Shown in pieces: positions 34,952-43,553 of a DNA stretch of 64,000 nucleotides. The DNA is from Agrobacterium tumefaciens (GTDB lineage: Bacteria; Pseudomonadota; Alphaproteobacteria; Rhizobiales; Rhizobiaceae). Position numbers and translations under genes: made by a program. The stretch's first letter is position 1, and the number at the start of each line of letters is the position of its first letter. The notes beneath the pieces were generated by a model. It ran no database searches. It was not told the origin of the DNA and saw only the letters and a program-made list of their open reading frames with translations. Where the stretch lies: the NCBI RefSeq assembly GCF_017726655.1, contig NZ_CP072308.1, positions 1,178,001-1,242,000 of the forward strand, read 5' to 3'.

Positions 34952-35792
34952 GCCCTTCACCTATGGATACATGCTGAACGCCATCTGGGTCAGCGCGCTG
35001 GTGGGCGGCGTCTGCGGTTTTCTCTCCGCCTATCTGATGCTGAAGGGCTGGTCGCTGATCGGCGATGCGCTGTCCCACGCCATCGTTCCCGGCGTCGCGG
35101 GCGCCTATATGCTGGGCCTGCCCTTTTCGCTCGGCGCTTTTCTCTCCGGTGGGCTTGCGGCCGGGTCGATGCTGTTTCTGAACCAGAAAACGCGGCTGAA
35201 GGAAGACGCAATCATCGGGCTGATCTTCACCTCCTTCTTCGGACTTGGCCTCTTCATGGTGTCGCTGTCTCCCACCTCGGTGAATATCCAGACGATCGTG
35301 CTCGGCAACATTCTCGCAATCACCACCGAAGACACCATCCAGCTGGCGTTGATCGGCGGCATCAGCCTCCTCGTCCTCTCGTTGAAATGGCGCGACTTCA
35401 TGGTGGTCTTCTTCGATGAGAACCATGCCCGCACCGTGGGCCTGAAACCCGATGTGCTGAAGGTGATCTTCTTCACCTTGCTTGCCGCGTCCACGGTCGC
35501 CGCATTGCAGACCGTCGGGGCCTTCCTCGTCGTCGCCATGGTGGTGACGCCGGGCGCGACCGCCTATCTCCTGACCGACCGTTTCGAGCGGCTGATCCTG
35601 ATGAGCCTCATCATCGGCGCGGCCACCAGCTTTGTCGGCGCTTATCTCAGCTATTTCCTCGATGGCGCGACGGGGGGCGTCATTGTCGTGCTGCAGACGG
35701 CGATCTTCCTCGCCGCCTTCATCTTCGCGCCGAAACACGGCCTGCTTGCCTCCAAAGCCAAGGCCCGCAAGGAGCTGGAGGACGCGCCATGA
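34932..35792 (+). CDS. sitC: Manganese/iron ABC transporter, permease 1
   Basis: The 286-residue ABC-3 family permease has eight or nine membrane segments. [25 protein letters not shown] (residues 36-60) holds the conserved GDALSHA loop, and [23 protein letters not shown] is the family's EAA-like coupling region. The ATG at 34932 gives the normal length; upstream extension into sitB is not needed. It overlaps sitD by four bases. SitC and SitD are paralogues and probably form a heterodimer. Confidence 0.95.
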   Translation: MINSLLEPFTYGYMLNAIWVSALVGGVCGFLSAYLMLKGWSLIGDALSHAIVPGVAGAYMLGLPFSLGAFLSGGLAAGSMLFLNQKTRLKEDAIIGLIFTSFFGLGLFMVSLSPTSVNIQTIVLGNILAITTEDTIQLALIGGISLLVLSLKWRDFMVVFFDENHARTVGLKPDVLKVIFFTLLAASTVAALQTVGAFLVVAMVVTPGATAYLLTDRFERLILMSLIIGAATSFVGAYLSYFLDGATGGVIVVLQTAIFLAAFIFAPKHGLLASKAKARKELEDAP

Positions 35793-36643
35793 GTGAATAT
35801 CTCGAACTGGCCATTCTGCCGTTCCAGCTGCCCTTCATGCAATATGCCTTCGCCATCACGCTGATGATCGCGGTGCCGATGGCAATGCTTTCCTGCTTTC
35901 TGGTGCTGAAGGGCTGGTCGTTGATGGGGGATGCGGTTTCCCACGCCGTGCTGCCCGGCGTGGTGGTGGCCTATATCGTTGGCCTACCGCTTTCCATCGG
36001 CGCTTTCATTGCCGGCATGATCTGCGCGCTTGGAACCGGTTTCATCAAGGAAAACAGCCGCATCAAGGAAGACACGGTGCTTGGCATCGTCTTTTCCGGC
36101 ATGTTCGGGTTGGGGCTTGTGCTTTACGTGAAGGTGCAGAGCGATGTGCATCTCGACCACATCCTCTTCGGCGACATGCTGGGCATTGCGCCCTTGGACA
36201 TGGTGGAGACCGGGCTGATTGCGCTGTTCGCCACGCTGTTCCTCGGCGTGCTGCGCAAGGATCTGCTGGTCAACGCTTTCGATGCGCAGCATGCCAGAGC
36301 CATCGGTCTGCCGGTGCGCCTGCTCCATTACGGCCTCCTGATGGTTCTGTCGCTCACCGTGGTCGGCGCGCTGAAGGCGGTGGGCATCATTCTATCGGTG
36401 GCGATGCTCGTTGCGCCGGGCGCCATCGCCTTCCTGCTGACCCGACGTTTTTCCGCCATGCTGCTGGTGGCCATTACGGTTGCGGCCGCCTCGTCGCTTG
36501 CAGGCATCTGGCTGAGTTTCCTGATCGACAGCGCCCCTGCCCCGACAATCGTGCTCTTCATGAGCATCACCTTCGTCGCGACCTTCATCCGCACCACCTT
36601 GAAAGCGCGCCGCACATCCGCGGCCAGCGAGGCGGGCTTCTAA
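35789..36643 (+). CDS. sitD: Manganese/iron ABC transporter, permease 2
   Basis: The 284-residue ABC-3 family permease is a paralogue of sitC. It has [27 protein letters not shown] near the N-terminus, [17 protein letters not shown] in a loop, and [24 protein letters not shown] as the coupling region. It is the last gene of the four-gene operon. Confidence 0.95.
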   Translation: MSEYLELAILPFQLPFMQYAFAITLMIAVPMAMLSCFLVLKGWSLMGDAVSHAVLPGVVVAYIVGLPLSIGAFIAGMICALGTGFIKENSRIKEDTVLGIVFSGMFGLGLVLYVKVQSDVHLDHILFGDMLGIAPLDMVETGLIALFATLFLGVLRKDLLVNAFDAQHARAIGLPVRLLHYGLLMVLSLTVVGALKAVGIILSVAMLVAPGAIAFLLTRRFSAMLLVAITVAAASSLAGIWLSFLIDSAPAPTIVLFMSITFVATFIRTTLKARRTSAASEAGF

Positions 36644-36752
36644 AGGAACGATTTTTGCGGGCGTGTGGAACATTTTCCCCTTTTGCGCGTCATTTTACCG
36701 AGCCTGTCGCGGGGCGGCTGGCTCGGGAAAATTCTGCAAAAGGGGAAGCGCC

Positions 36753-36926
36753 ATGTTGAAATGGGCTCTTATTTTCTTCGTCATTTCTTTGATCGCAGGC
36801 GTGTTCGGCTTCACCGGCATTTCCGCCGCGGCGGCGGGCGTTGCCCGTATCCTGTTCTTCATCGCCGTGGTGATCTTCCTGGTCTTCCTCGTGCTTGCAC
36901 TGATGGCCGGCAGCGCCGTCGTGTGA
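36753..36926 (+). CDS. DUF1328 (YtjA) family small membrane protein
   Basis: The 57-residue protein consists of two membrane helices: [49 protein letters not shown]. This is the DUF1328 pattern, found widely next to stress genes. Function unknown. GGGGAAG precedes the ATG at 36753. It is separated from sitD by 109 bases and followed by a terminator, so it is probably its own transcript. Confidence 0.88.
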   Translation: MLKWALIFFVISLIAGVFGFTGISAAAAGVARILFFIAVVIFLVFLVLALMAGSAVV

Positions 36927-36930
36927 ATAA

Positions 36931-36967
36931 AAAAGGCGACCGGTTTTCACGCCGGTCGCCTCGCTTT
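36931..36967. terminator. Bidirectional terminator between DUF1328 gene and SDR gene
   Basis: AGGCGACCGG pairs with CCGGTCGCCT around a short loop (36934-36961). A run of A precedes it and a T-rich stretch follows, so it can serve the DUF1328 gene on the plus strand and the convergent SDR gene on the minus strand. Confidence 0.85.
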
Positions 36968-36984
36968 TCTTCCATATAACTTTA

Positions 36985-37716
36985 TCAGCCCGTCCAGCCG
37001 CCATCGATCACGTGGATCTGGCCGGTGGTGAAACCTGCCTCGTCGGACGCAAGGTAGGTGACGAGCGCTGCGATTTCTTCTGGCGTTGCAATGCGGCCCA
37101 TCGGCTGGCGCGCGATGAAGTCGGCCAGCGCCTGTTCGTAATTGCCGGTGGCGCGCAGACGGTCGTGCAGCGAAGGGCTATCGACAGTGCCGGGGCAGAT
37201 CGCGTTGCAACGGATGCCCTTGGTGACGAAATCGGCCGCAATCGCCTTGGTGAGGCCCACGACGGCAGCCTTGGAAGCGGTATAGGCGAAACGGTTCGGC
37301 ACGCCCTTCACGCTTGAAGCGACCGAGGACATGTTGACGATCGCGCCCTTGCCCTTTTCCAGCATGCCTGGCAGGAAAGCGCGGCAGGTTCGGTACATGG
37401 CCTTGGCATTCAGGTCGAAGGAGAAATCCCAGTCCTTCTCCTCGCAGTCAAGGATAGTGCCGGCATGAACGAAGCCGGCGCAGTTGAACAGCACATCCGC
37501 ATGGCCGATATCGGCCGCGAAATCCTTGACGCCGTCGCCGTCAAGCACGTTCAGAACCCGGGTTTCCGCACCTTCCAGGGTCGAAAGCGCCTGTTCATTG
37601 ATATCGGTAGCGATGACGCGCGCACCCAGCGAGATGAAGCGCTCCGCCGTTGCCCGCCCGATACCCTGACCGGCGGCGGTGATCACCACTGTCCGGCCGT
37701 TAAAATCCTGCACCAT
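36985..37716 (-). CDS. SDR family oxidoreductase (2-keto-3-deoxy-L-fuconate dehydrogenase-like)
   Basis: The 243-residue classical short-chain dehydrogenase has TAAGQGIGRA (the Gly-rich NAD site, residues 13-22), NCAG (78-81), catalytic Ser130/131 in NMSSV, Tyr145 and Lys149 in YTASK, and ICPGTVDSP. Overall it resembles 2-keto-3-deoxy-L-fuconate dehydrogenases and human DHRS6. NAD is preferred given Asp38 after the second strand (ATDIN). It is divergent from an IclR gene, which is likely to regulate it. A sugar-acid oxidation role is inferred. Confidence 0.88.
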   Translation of the reverse strand: MVQDFNGRTVVITAAGQGIGRATAERFISLGARVIATDINEQALSTLEGAETRVLNVLDGDGVKDFAADIGHADVLFNCAGFVHAGTILDCEEKDWDFSFDLNAKAMYRTCRAFLPGMLEKGKGAIVNMSSVASSVKGVPNRFAYTASKAAVVGLTKAIAADFVTKGIRCNAICPGTVDSPSLHDRLRATGNYEQALADFIARQPMGRIATPEEIAALVTYLASDEAGFTTGQIHVIDGGWTG

Positions 37717-37793
37717 GAATAGCCTCCCGCTAAGGCGCGCCCACCTTTCACGATGGACCGCTGAATTTGATTGATCTCAAATATGGATCGACA

Positions 37794-37821
37794 ATTCATA
37801 TGTAAACGCGGTATTCATATG
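37794..37821. promoter_or_regulatory. Direct repeats ATTCATATG between SDR and IclR genes
   Basis: Two identical nine-base repeats (37794-37802 and 37813-37821), 19 bases apart centre to centre, lie in the divergent promoter region. Two turns of helix separate them, as expected for a dimeric regulator such as IclR. Confidence 0.45.
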
Positions 37822-37902
37822 GCGTCAAGCAAACTTGCGCGTATGGCGGCAGGGCAACCCAATTTGTGCTCATGCCGCGCAGCGAAACACCACCGAGGTC
37901 AG

Positions 37903-38670
37903 ATGACTGAAGACGACAGCGACCGATATCGCGCCCCAGCCCTCGACAAGGGGTTGGACATTCTCGAACTTCTGGCCCGCACCGATGGTGGGCTGACGCA
38001 GATCGAAATCGCCAAATCGATCGGCAAGAGTCCGAACGAGCTATATCGCATGCTGGATCGGCTGGTGCGCCGGGGCTATGTCCACCGGCTGGAAGGCGAC
38101 CGGTTTTCGCTGACGCTCAAAATGTTCGGACTGGCGCATTTCCATGCGCCGATCCGGCGGCTGGTTTCATTTGCCGCGCCCGTCATGCGCGATTTCTCCG
38201 CCAGCGCCGAGCAGGCGTGTCATCTCGCCGTTTACGACCGGGGCAGTGTTGTCGTCATTGCACAGCAGGAATCGGCGACCTATTGGGCCATGTCCATGCG
38301 CGTCGGCGCGCAGATGAGCCTGTTCCACACCGGCTCCGGCCATGTGCTTCTGGCCTTCCAGACGGACGCACAGCGCGAGATCATGATCGCCGAGCAGGTG
38401 CGCGGCAGCGGCGACACCGTTCCTGCCGGCCTCGCCGAGCGCCTGGCGACCGTGCGCAGAAACGGCATAGAATCCATGGACAGCCTTCAGACTGCCGGCG
38501 TGCGCAACATTTCCGCGCCGGTGCTGACGCTCGACGGTACCGCCCTTGCCGTCATCACCTGCCCTTACATCACCCCGCTCGGCGGCAAGGCACCGACACG
38601 CGAAGCCTGCGAGGGGCTGATCCGGGAGGCAGCGACGCGCATTTCGGAAATCGTCACGGGCGGCGCCTGA
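37903..38670 (+). CDS. IclR family transcriptional regulator
   Basis: The 255-residue protein has an N-terminal winged helix (ALDKGLDILELLARTDGGLTQIEIAKSIGKSPNELYRMLDRLVRRGYV, about residues 15-60) and an IclR effector domain (FHTGSGHVLLAFQTDAQREIM and ISAPVLTLDGTALAVITCPYI). The ATG at 37903 follows GAGGTCAG. It is divergent from the SDR gene and probably controls it; the effector is likely a sugar acid, but this is inference. Confidence 0.92.
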   Translation: MTEDDSDRYRAPALDKGLDILELLARTDGGLTQIEIAKSIGKSPNELYRMLDRLVRRGYVHRLEGDRFSLTLKMFGLAHFHAPIRRLVSFAAPVMRDFSASAEQACHLAVYDRGSVVVIAQQESATYWAMSMRVGAQMSLFHTGSGHVLLAFQTDAQREIMIAEQVRGSGDTVPAGLAERLATVRRNGIESMDSLQTAGVRNISAPVLTLDGTALAVITCPYITPLGGKAPTREACEGLIREAATRISEIVTGGA

Positions 38671-38674
38671 GCCC

Positions 38675-38709
38675 AAAAAAACGCGACCGGCAGGGATCCG
38701 ATCGCGTTT
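38675..38709 (+). terminator. Probable terminator of the IclR gene
   Basis: AACGCGA...TCGCGTT with an inner CCGG/CCGATC-type stem follows the IclR stop within a few bases. Only three T follow, so it is a moderate call. Confidence 0.45.
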
Positions 38710-38798
38710 CAATTGACTGGAGATTTATGCTTCGTAAACGCGGTGGGAGCTTAAAATGTTCCGCCGAGGTCAAAGACGAGGAGGCGATCTCCCGTTTT

Positions 38799-38885
38799 CG
38801 TCATCCTCGGGCCTGTCCCGAGGATCTGCAACCGATTGATTTCACGCAGCATGGATTGACCCTCGGGACAAGCCCGAGGATGACG
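38799..38885. repeat. 87 bp inverted-end repeat between IclR and tal
   Basis: The ends are complementary: cgtcatcctcgggcctgtcc at the left and ggacaagcccgaggatgacg at the right, with a 47-base centre. The outer cgtcat/atgacg is shared with the ~112 bp family, but the interior differs, so this is a related, separate family. It occupies most of the 257-base gap. Confidence 0.8.
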
Positions 38886-38927
38886 TTACGTGTGTGGCAG
38901 GGCCACCGGAAGCCTTAGCTCCACCCC

Positions 38928-39893
38928 TTAAGCCGCGGCGGCCGTCAGTTCCTTGCGGACCATTTCGCGCAGCGTTACCAGGTCCTTGGCAAACAGGCGG
39001 ATGCCTTCCGAAAGCTTCTCCGTAGCCATCGCGTCTTCGTTCAGCGCCCAGCGGAATGCCTTTTCGTCCAGGGACTGCAGTGGCTCGGCCTTGACGTTGT
39101 CAGCCGAAAGCTTGCGCTCCAGCTTGCCGGTGTCCTTGTCCAGTTCTTCCAGCAGCGCCGGGCTGATCGTCAGGCGGTCGCAGCCGGCAAGGGCTTCGAT
39201 CTCGCCGACATTGCGGAAGGACGCGCCCATGACGACGGTGCTGATGCCGTTCGCCTTGTAATAATTGTAGATGCTGCGCACGGAAACAACGCCCGGATCG
39301 GTCTCGGCGGTGTAGTTCTCACCGGTCGATTTCTTGTACCAGTCAAGGATACGGCCGACGAAGGGCGAAATGAGGAAGACCTTGGCTTCAGCGCAGGCAA
39401 TTGCCTGGGCCTGCGAGAAAAGGAGCGTCAAGTTGCAGTCGATGCCTTCAGACTGCAGAACCTCAGCGGCCTTGATGCCTTCCCAGGTGGAGGCAAGCTT
39501 GATGAGGATGCGTTCGCGCTCGATACCGCGCTCCTTGTAGGAGGCGATGATCTGGTGCGCCTTGGCGATGGAGGCTTTGGTATCGAAAGAAAGGTCCGCA
39601 TCCACTTCCGTCGAGACGCGGCCGGGAACGAGGCCGGCCAGCGCAGCGCCGACCGAAATGGCGAGACGGTCTGCCACGGCGGCAACAACGGCGTCGGACT
39701 GGCCGCCCTGCTTCTTGCCCCAGGCGACGGCTTCCTTCACAGCGTCGGCGAACGCCGGCGTGCCGAGTGCCTTCAGAACGATTGTCGGGTTGGTGGTGCA
39801 ATCCACCGGCTTCAGGCGCGCAACCGCCTCGATATCGCCGGTGTCGGCAACGACTGTGGTGATGGCGCGAAGTTGTTCGAGTTTGGATGTCAT
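38928..39893 (-). CDS. tal: Transaldolase
   Basis: Transaldolase transfers a dihydroxyacetone unit between sedoheptulose-7-P and glyceraldehyde-3-P in the pentose phosphate pathway. The 321-residue enzyme is the TalB type, with [12 protein letters not shown] (residues 31-42), the Schiff-base Lys132 in [11 protein letters not shown] (same number as E. coli TalB), and [16 protein letters not shown]. It would serve pentoses produced by the xyl genes in this window. It is divergent from a SorC-type regulator. Confidence 0.97.
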   Translation of the reverse strand: MTSKLEQLRAITTVVADTGDIEAVARLKPVDCTTNPTIVLKALGTPAFADAVKEAVAWGKKQGGQSDAVVAAVADRLAISVGAALAGLVPGRVSTEVDADLSFDTKASIAKAHQIIASYKERGIERERILIKLASTWEGIKAAEVLQSEGIDCNLTLLFSQAQAIACAEAKVFLISPFVGRILDWYKKSTGENYTAETDPGVVSVRSIYNYYKANGISTVVMGASFRNVGEIEALAGCDRLTISPALLEELDKDTGKLERKLSADNVKAEPLQSLDEKAFRWALNEDAMATEKLSEGIRLFAKDLVTLREMVRKELTAAAA

Positions 39894-40030
39894 ATCTGAT
39901 GATCCTTCATGATCTCTTGAAAACTTGCTCAGCCGTCATTTCGTTCCCGCACCGGAAGGTGCGCCCAAGGCCGAAATCGCGGTTTCGTCGGCTCCAACTA
40001 TCGCAAGCCGCAGGCGCGAAAGTCAAGACA

Positions 40031-40043
40031 TTTGCGCATCGCA
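40031..40043. promoter_or_regulatory. Dyad overlapping the SorC-gene promoter
   Basis: TTGCG CAT CGCAA is a perfect five-base dyad touching the -35 element TTGACA at 40044. It could be an operator in the divergent tal/sorC-type region. Confidence 0.4.
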
Positions 40044-40071
40044 ATTGACATAAGTTTCACGCCTGCGATAC
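40044..40071 (+). promoter_or_regulatory. Sigma-70-type promoter of the SorC regulator
   Basis: TTGACA (40044-40049), a 16-base spacer and GATACT (40066-40071) form a good promoter 30 bases upstream of the start codon region. Confidence 0.55.
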
Positions 40072-40100
40072 TCGAGGTCCTGTAAAAATTGGCGGAAACC

Positions 40101-41081
40101 GTGGCGAAACTGAGAAGAGACACCCATACGACCTATTCCGAAGCGGCTTCGCTGAGGCTGCGGGCGGCGTGGCTTTATTACAATCAGGGCATGACGCAGA
40201 AGGATGTCGCCGAAAAGCTCGGCATCAGCCGCTCCACCGTGATCCGGCTTCTGGACGAGGCCATGAAGCGCTCGGAAGTGCAGATCTGGATCAACGAAGG
40301 GATCGAGGATTTCGTGTCGCTGGCCGGTCAGCTCGAGGCGGCCTACGGGCTGGACGAAGCTGTCATCATCCCCTCTCCGTCCGCTGACAGAACGACCGCC
40401 GAGGGCACCGCGAAAGCGGTTGGCCTCGCGCTCGGTCAGTTCCTGTCCGAGACAGTGCCGAACGACGCCACCATCGGTGTCGGCTGGGGCCGCACCATGA
40501 CAGCTTCGCTCTCCAGTTTTCGGCCGCCGCGCCGGGAGAACTGCAAGGTCGTCTCGCTACTGGGCGGCATCGTCGCCGTGCACCAGACCAACCCGCTCGA
40601 TTATACCTGGCGGCTGGCGAGCGCCCTCGGCGCGGAATGTTACATGTTCCTTGCACCGCTGCTGGTGGACTCGGTCGAGACAAAACGGGCGCTGATCGAA
40701 AAATGCGGGCTTGCCACGCTTTACAACCTTGCCGAAACGCTCGATCTCGCCATCGTCTCCTGCGGCGATATCGGCCCGCACTCCACCTCCCTGTCGGAAG
40801 GCTTCATTTCGAAGGAGACACTGCGTGAGCTTGTCGAGGCCGGCTGCGTCTGTGACACCATGTTCAACTTCATCGATGCCGAAGGGCGCTCGGTCGATCA
40901 CCCGATCAATCAGCACGCCATGGCGATCGACCTCGACACATTGCGCAAGGCCAAACACATTGTGCTCGCCTCCGGAGGCGCACATCGTGCCATCGCCATC
41001 CGCGCCACGATCAAGCGCATCGGATGCAATACGCTGATTACGGATGAAGCCGCAGCACGGGCTTTGATGGAGCTTGCATAG
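40101..41081 (+). CDS. SorC/DeoR-type sugar-binding transcriptional regulator
   Basis: The 326-residue protein has an N-terminal helix-turn-helix (AAWLYYNQGMTQKDVAEKLGISRSTVIRLLDEAMKRSEVQI, about residues 21-62) and a SorC-family sugar-phosphate-binding domain (VGWGRTMTASLSSF, VVSLLGGI, CGLATLYNLAETLDLAIVSCGDIG). The start codon is unclear: GTG at 40101 has GGCGGA nearby, while TTG at 40089 would add four residues. It is divergent from tal; regulating it, or a distant sugar operon, is plausible. Confidence 0.9.
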   Translation: MAKLRRDTHTTYSEAASLRLRAAWLYYNQGMTQKDVAEKLGISRSTVIRLLDEAMKRSEVQIWINEGIEDFVSLAGQLEAAYGLDEAVIIPSPSADRTTAEGTAKAVGLALGQFLSETVPNDATIGVGWGRTMTASLSSFRPPRRENCKVVSLLGGIVAVHQTNPLDYTWRLASALGAECYMFLAPLLVDSVETKRALIEKCGLATLYNLAETLDLAIVSCGDIGPHSTSLSEGFISKETLRELVEAGCVCDTMFNFIDAEGRSVDHPINQHAMAIDLDTLRKAKHIVLASGGAHRAIAIRATIKRIGCNTLITDEAAARALMELA

Positions 41082-41126
41082 GCTCATCCGCCACGTTCGA
41101 TGACAATACGGACGCGACGCCCCGCC

Positions 41127-41852
41127 CTAGTTTCCCGGCGGCGCGAAGGACGGGTCGTCCAGCCGCGTGAAAACCACGCCGCGTGCCTTGAGCGCCAACA
41201 GGCCCTTCACCACGCCCTCGCCCGCCTCGTGGGTGGGCTGGTTGATGTGGGAGATGATGACATCGCCATTCTTCGCCGCAGCGATATGTTTGGCCGTCGC
41301 AGCGGCACCGAGCAGCGAGCCGCCGTCGCCATTGACGGAGTAACCCGCCACCCGAATGCCAAGCCTGTTGATGGTTGTCATGGAGGACGCCGTATATTTC
41401 GCCGTCGCGCCCCGGAACCATTGCGGCTGGATGCCGGTGGCGGCGACGATCGCCTGACGGCCGCCTTCCACTTCCTGCACCACCGCAGCCTCAGAGCCGG
41501 CGGCGGCGATGCCATAGATGGACACGGGTTTATCCACCGCCGGCACATGGTTTTCGCCGTGGTTTTCGATCTCGAACAGGTCGGGATTTGCCATCAGCAC
41601 CGCGAGTGCCTCGCTGTTGTGTTTCAGCCAGCGGGCGGTCACGAAGATCGTCGCGGGAATGCGCTCGCGCACCAGCGTATCGAGAATGCGATGATCGGTC
41701 TTGCCCATGCAGGCATCGAGCGTCATCGCCACCCGCACCTTGCCATCATGCTGCGGCGACATTTTCAGCGATGGCTCGACAAGGCCGTTTGCCGCAAAGG
41801 CGGTCGTGGCGGCAGAGGCGAACAGGGCAGCAATAATGAGACGACGCAGCAT
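41127..41852 (-). CDS. Secreted polysaccharide deacetylase family protein (NodB-like)
   Basis: The ~241-residue protein has a signal peptide (LIIAALFASAATTAFA) and a NodB-type carbohydrate esterase 4 fold. The metal motif is altered: MTLDACMGKTD replaces the usual TFDDG, with one Asp kept. A later HGENH can supply the His ligands, and WFRGATAKY replaces the FRPP motif. The C-terminal ISHINQPTHEAGEG carries the last catalytic His. Activity is possible but the substrate is unknown. The ATG at 41852 best fits the ribosome site GCGGAAG; 41858 is an alternative. Confidence 0.82.
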   Translation of the reverse strand: MLRRLIIAALFASAATTAFAANGLVEPSLKMSPQHDGKVRVAMTLDACMGKTDHRILDTLVRERIPATIFVTARWLKHNSEALAVLMANPDLFEIENHGENHVPAVDKPVSIYGIAAAGSEAAVVQEVEGGRQAIVAATGIQPQWFRGATAKYTASSMTTINRLGIRVAGYSVNGDGGSLLGAAATAKHIAAAKNGDVIISHINQPTHEAGEGVVKGLLALKARGVVFTRLDDPSFAPPGN

Positions 41853-41914
41853 TTTCATCTTCCGCAATGTGGCAGAGTGTATTCCCGTGGCAATCCGCCC
41901 GCAAAGCGCCCGAA

Positions 41915-42823
41915 TTATGGCGCGGTTTTGAGCACCGACAGGGCTTCCAGCGCCTCTTCCACCCGCTGCCGCTCCGCGCTCGTGAGCGGCAGGATCGGCC
42001 GGGGCGGTTCGCTCACCGTCAGCGACAGGATATTGGCGGCTGCATAGACCACGCGGATGCTGCCGAATTCCCTGAACAGCCCCCAGAGCGGCTGGAAGGC
42101 CGCATCGATCCGTTTGACCTCTTCCGTATCGCCAGCCTGCGCCGCCCGCATCAATTGCAGCGCCGCAACCGGCAGCAGGCCGGCAATGACACTGTACCAG
42201 GCGTCACCGCCGGCGAGGGTCGCCTCGGCGCAGCCCCAATCGCCGCTGTAACCGATGGCGAAATCCTCTGACAGCTTCGGCCTCAGCCGCGCAAGCTCGC
42301 CAGCATAATCGGAATCGGCGGGCAGCGGCATCTTGATGGCGCGGATATTGGGGATATAGGCGAGCCGCACCAGAAGTTCGTCGCTGAAGGTGAAGCGGGT
42401 GGTCGTCGGGTTGTTGTAGATGACAAGCGGCAGGGCCGTCGCGCCGGCCACAGCGGCGAAATGGTGATAGGCCTCTTCCTGCGTCAGCGGCGTGTAGGAG
42501 ACTGGCGCAAGCAAGAGCGCATCCGCGCCGGCGGCCTGCGCATCCTTTGCCAGCGCTACGGCTTCATCAGTGCGCAACGCCCCAACGCCGGCCACCAGTG
42601 TGCGCCTGCCCTTGAGGATGGCGGCGGCCGCTTCGATGGCACGGCGCCTCTCCTCACGCGTGAGATACATATAGATGCCGGTGCTGCCGAGAATGCCGAC
42701 GGAATCGACCGCTGCCCCATCCAGCCGCTCGATCAGGGCAGAAAAGGCCTCGACATCGACCCGCCCGGCCTCGTCAGCCGGCGTGATCGGAAAAGCCGAC
42801 AATCCCTTAAATCGCGTCACCAT
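41915..42823 (-). CDS. DapA/NanA-type aldolase or dihydrodipicolinate synthase family protein
   Basis: The 302-residue (beta/alpha)8 enzyme has the Schiff-base Lys164 (IRAIKMPLP) and the Tyr136 proton relay in LVIYNNP, with GSTGIYMYL (46-54) in place of the GTTGE phosphate loop of true DapA. The substitution argues against aspartate-semialdehyde as substrate and for a keto-sugar-acid aldolase or dehydratase. The start is ATG at 42823 after GAGGTGAGGG. It lies 47 bases from the deacetylase gene on the same strand. Confidence 0.88.
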   Translation of the reverse strand: MVTRFKGLSAFPITPADEAGRVDVEAFSALIERLDGAAVDSVGILGSTGIYMYLTREERRRAIEAAAAILKGRRTLVAGVGALRTDEAVALAKDAQAAGADALLLAPVSYTPLTQEEAYHHFAAVAGATALPLVIYNNPTTTRFTFSDELLVRLAYIPNIRAIKMPLPADSDYAGELARLRPKLSEDFAIGYSGDWGCAEATLAGGDAWYSVIAGLLPVAALQLMRAAQAGDTEEVKRIDAAFQPLWGLFREFGSIRVVYAAANILSLTVSEPPRPILPLTSAERQRVEEALEALSVLKTAP

Positions 42824-42928
42824 GTTTACGTCCCTCACCTCGATCAGAAGTCAGGGTTACAGAGGCGGCCGCGCGGCGGCAACCGAAGCGCCGGTTAAAG
42901 GCTGACCTGAAATCGAAAAATTCCGCGA

Positions 42929-43330
42929 TCAGTCATAAAGATACAACTTCTTCCACTGTTCTTCGGGGATCTTGTCGCCCACACGGTAATCAAAGGACTG
43001 AATGGAGAGGCTGTCGCTTTTCAGCTGGCACTTGTATTTCAACCTGTACCATTCCCCGGCACTTCTGAAGGCCGCGCCCGGTGCCTTGATGGAGTTCTTG
43101 CCGACTTCGGGATCGCCATAGGTGTAGGCGATGACCTTGTCGGGTTTCATGCCCTTCTGCTCCGTCGCGATACGCTCCATCGCCTCGATATCACAGCGCT
43201 GTTCCAGACGCTCTTCGGGGGCCAGCGCATTCAGCTGGCGCATGACGCTGGCATCGATCGCAAAAGCGGGGTTGAAGGCGTGCAAGCCAAGGAAAAAGGC
43301 AGAAAGGGCAGCGGGAAGAAGCTTTCGCAT
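42929..43330 (-). CDS. DUF930 domain-containing secreted protein
   Basis: The 133-residue protein begins with a signal peptide (LLPAALSAFFLGLHAFNPAFA) and continues with the DUF930 pattern: LNALAPEERLEQRCDIEAMERI, then DKVIAYTYG, KYKCQLKSDSLSIQSFDYRVGDKIPEEQW. Two Cys (in QRCD and KYKC) may form a disulfide. Rhizobiales-restricted family of unknown function, probably periplasmic. It lies 105 bases upstream of the DapA-like gene on the same strand, and the two may share a transcript. Confidence 0.85.
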   Translation of the reverse strand: MRKLLPAALSAFFLGLHAFNPAFAIDASVMRQLNALAPEERLEQRCDIEAMERIATEQKGMKPDKVIAYTYGDPEVGKNSIKAPGAAFRSAGEWYRLKYKCQLKSDSLSIQSFDYRVGDKIPEEQWKKLYLYD

Positions 43331-43553
43331 GGGGTCCTGTCAGTTTTTTCGTTTGTTCTTGTGGTGGGCGGCAGGCTGGCTGGCCTGTATCCATCATCGC
43401 TGATTTGCGGGATATTGCCAAAATGTGATCGAAAGCCGACGAAATTGTGCCAACGCCTCATTTCCCCTGTGGAGATTTTGAAACTTGATCGGCCGCACAC
43501 CGCACTCTACATCTTGGTACCGCTCAAGAAATTTACAGGAAAGCGAGTTTCCC

